Shown here piece by piece: positions 62,931-64,000 of a stretch of 64,000 nucleotides of DNA. Position numbers and translations under genes: made by a program. Location: NCBI RefSeq assembly GCF_000478825.2, contig NZ_CP007542.1:2294001-2358000 (forward strand). Direction: 5' to 3'. How positions within the stretch are numbered: the first letter of the stretch is position 1; each line of letters starts with the position of its first letter. Under the pieces are notes generated by a model. That model ran no database searches. It had not been told where the DNA came from and saw only the letters and a list, made by a program, of their open reading frames with translations. The stretch is from Synechocystis sp. PCC 6714. GTDB lineage: Bacteria; Cyanobacteriota; Cyanobacteriia; Cyanobacteriales; Microcystaceae.

Positions 62931-64000
62931 ATGAATCAACCAGAAAAAATTTTATTAAATTTGCTATTTTTTACCATTGCCGCTCCCCTAATCTTTGGCT
63001 ACAACCATCAAGCTAATGTCGTCAGCGCATTGCCTGAATACCCAACAAAGGAGACTGTTAACATGACTAGCATTGAGGAAACCAATAAAATTTCTACTGT
63101 GGCTAAAGCCGCTACCCTTACCCCAGAGGAAGCCCAAAAAATTGCCATTCAAGCCTATACCTATGGTTATTCCCTCGTTACAACTGAAATTACTCGCCTG
63201 GCCTTCACAAACACCACTAAGCCTAACCCCGCAACTCTGCAAGCTCCGTTAAATCAAATCGTCAATCAGCCTGCCTATCCCCCCGCAACCTATAAAGGGG
63301 TAACAGCTCCAAATGCAGACACCCTGTATTCGGTTGGATTTATAGATGTCAGCCAAGAACCAATGGTGTTCTCCTATCCTGACATGGGAAAACGATTTTT
63401 TCTGTTTCCCATCTACGATGCATGGACTAATGTGATTAGTGTGCCAGGCTCTCGAACCACCGGTGGTCAAGCCCAAACCCTCCTTATTACAGGGCCCTCT
63501 TGGCGTGGAGAAGTTCCCTTTGGAATGACCCAGGTTAAATCTCCCACTAATAACCTCTTCATCATTGGCAGGGTTTATGCTGACGGGACGGCCTCTGATT
63601 TTGCCAAAGTTCATGGATTACAAAAAGAATTTAACTTAGTTCCCCTTAGTCAACACGGAAAATCCTACACTCCACCGACAGGCAAAACCGGGGGACCTTA
63701 TACGCCTAAAGACATTGTTCGAGATCTAATTCTCAACATGAGCCCTCCTGAATATTTCAACTTAATGGCAAAGCAGATGGCGATCGACCCTCCTACTTTA
63801 CCCAGGGACCAAGCCGTAGTCGAAAAAATGGCTAAATTGGGCATTGTTCCAGGGCAACCCTTTAGGTTTGATCAACTCGATCCCAAAGTTCAAGAAGCAT
63901 TAACCGGTGTGGGGGAAACTGTTTTAGAAAGCTTAGAAGCTTGGCAAAAAACCGGCGGAAAAATAATTAATGGTTGGTCAATTCCAGGGGCTGCCGGAAG
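62931..64000 (+). CDS. DUF1254 domain protein (partial, runs off the window)
   Basis: Open to the window end, about 356 codons visible from ATG 62931; an in-frame ATG at 62892 is an alternative start. An N-terminal hydrophobic segment (ILLNLLFFTIAAPLIFGY) is a probable signal. The DUF1254 domain follows: EAQKIAIQAYTYGYSLVTTE, PNADTLYSVGFIDVSQEPMV, KRFFLFPIYDAWTNVISVPG and FIIGRVYADG. The DUF1214 part expected after it lies beyond the window. Function unknown; members are secreted or periplasmic. Opposite-strand open frames here have no domain content. Confidence 0.85.
   Translation, partial: MNQPEKILLNLLFFTIAAPLIFGYNHQANVVSALPEYPTKETVNMTSIEETNKISTVAKAATLTPEEAQKIAIQAYTYGYSLVTTEITRLAFTNTTKPNPATLQAPLNQIVNQPAYPPATYKGVTAPNADTLYSVGFIDVSQEPMVFSYPDMGKRFFLFPIYDAWTNVISVPGSRTTGGQAQTLLITGPSWRGEVPFGMTQVKSPTNNLFIIGRVYADGTASDFAKVHGLQKEFNLVPLSQHGKSYTPPTGKTGGPYTPKDIVRDLILNMSPPEYFNLMAKQMAIDPPTLPRDQAVVEKMAKLGIVPGQPFRFDQLDPKVQEALTGVGETVLESLEAWQKTGGKIINGWSIPGAAG

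Noticed and set aside
62988-63614. Two minus-strand open frames near the right end
   Set aside because: They lie exactly antisense to the DUF1254 gene, whose domain motifs are clear on the plus strand. The DUF1254 gene lacks a stop only because the window ends.

Overview
The window looks like chromosomal DNA of a unicellular freshwater cyanobacterium very close to Synechocystis sp. (PCC 6803/6714 type). The evidence is the frequent HIP1 palindrome GCGATCGC, the photosystem II cluster rubA-ycf48-psbEFLJ, plastid-type genes (ycf23, ycf48), phylloquinone genes (menC plus a DHNA-CoA thioesterase), ndbA, hetI, mntCAB and the sphX-pst cluster. Gene order inside blocks is Synechocystis-like (for example ndbA - coiled-coil protein - rimI - phrA). 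This is recognition from memory; no search was run.

Layout. 1-2081: LapA-domain protein, CrcB fluoride channel and a UbiH-type FAD hydroxylase. 2313-9850: a NahK-like sugar kinase, then a complete phosphate uptake operon on the minus strand (sphX, pstS, pstC, pstA, two pstB copies) with Pho-box-like repeats in front of sphX and pstS. 10053-16855: pentapeptide-repeat protein, tRNA-Arg(CCG), rpsN, a decayed tnpB insertion sequence, an ECF sigma factor with its probable membrane anti-sigma factor and a Spy-like periplasmic protein, photolyase, rimI. 16964-28851: NDH-2, menC and DHNA-CoA thioesterase, DUF445, a DUF3038/DUF4335 pair, a decayed kinase/formylglycine-generating-enzyme gene, SIMPL, prohibitin, upp, an MBL-fold hydrolase and a TAXI-type binding protein. 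28927-35065: a 1023-residue plasmid-type replication protein (CyRepA1/DUF3854 type) divergent from a large beta-helix protein ending in DUF4114. 35115-43931: epimerase-like protein, hom, hetI, pheS, a decayed antitoxin gene and a radical SAM protein. 43932-47527: an A/T-rich accessory island with a long prokaryotic Argonaute, an MNT-HEPN toxin-antitoxin pair and a frameshifted DUF29 gene. 47529-59516: proB, psbJ-psbL-psbF-psbE-ycf48-rubA, dxs, ycf23, a PMT-type glycosyltransferase and mntCAB. 59534-64000: a TM0106-type RecB-like nuclease, an AraC-type regulator, a small membrane protein and a DUF1254 protein cut by the window end.

Most of the window is ordinary housekeeping. The most striking element is the Argonaute at 44118-46313. 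Its four candidate PIWI catalytic residues (D511, E545, D579, D705) have the spacing known from active long Argonautes, and it lies beside an RNase-type HEPN toxin module in a stretch where I see no HIP1 site. Four gene fossils can be reconstructed by hand from intergenic DNA or a broken frame: tnpB, a kinase/FGE fusion or deletion product, an antitoxin, and the DUF29 C-terminus.
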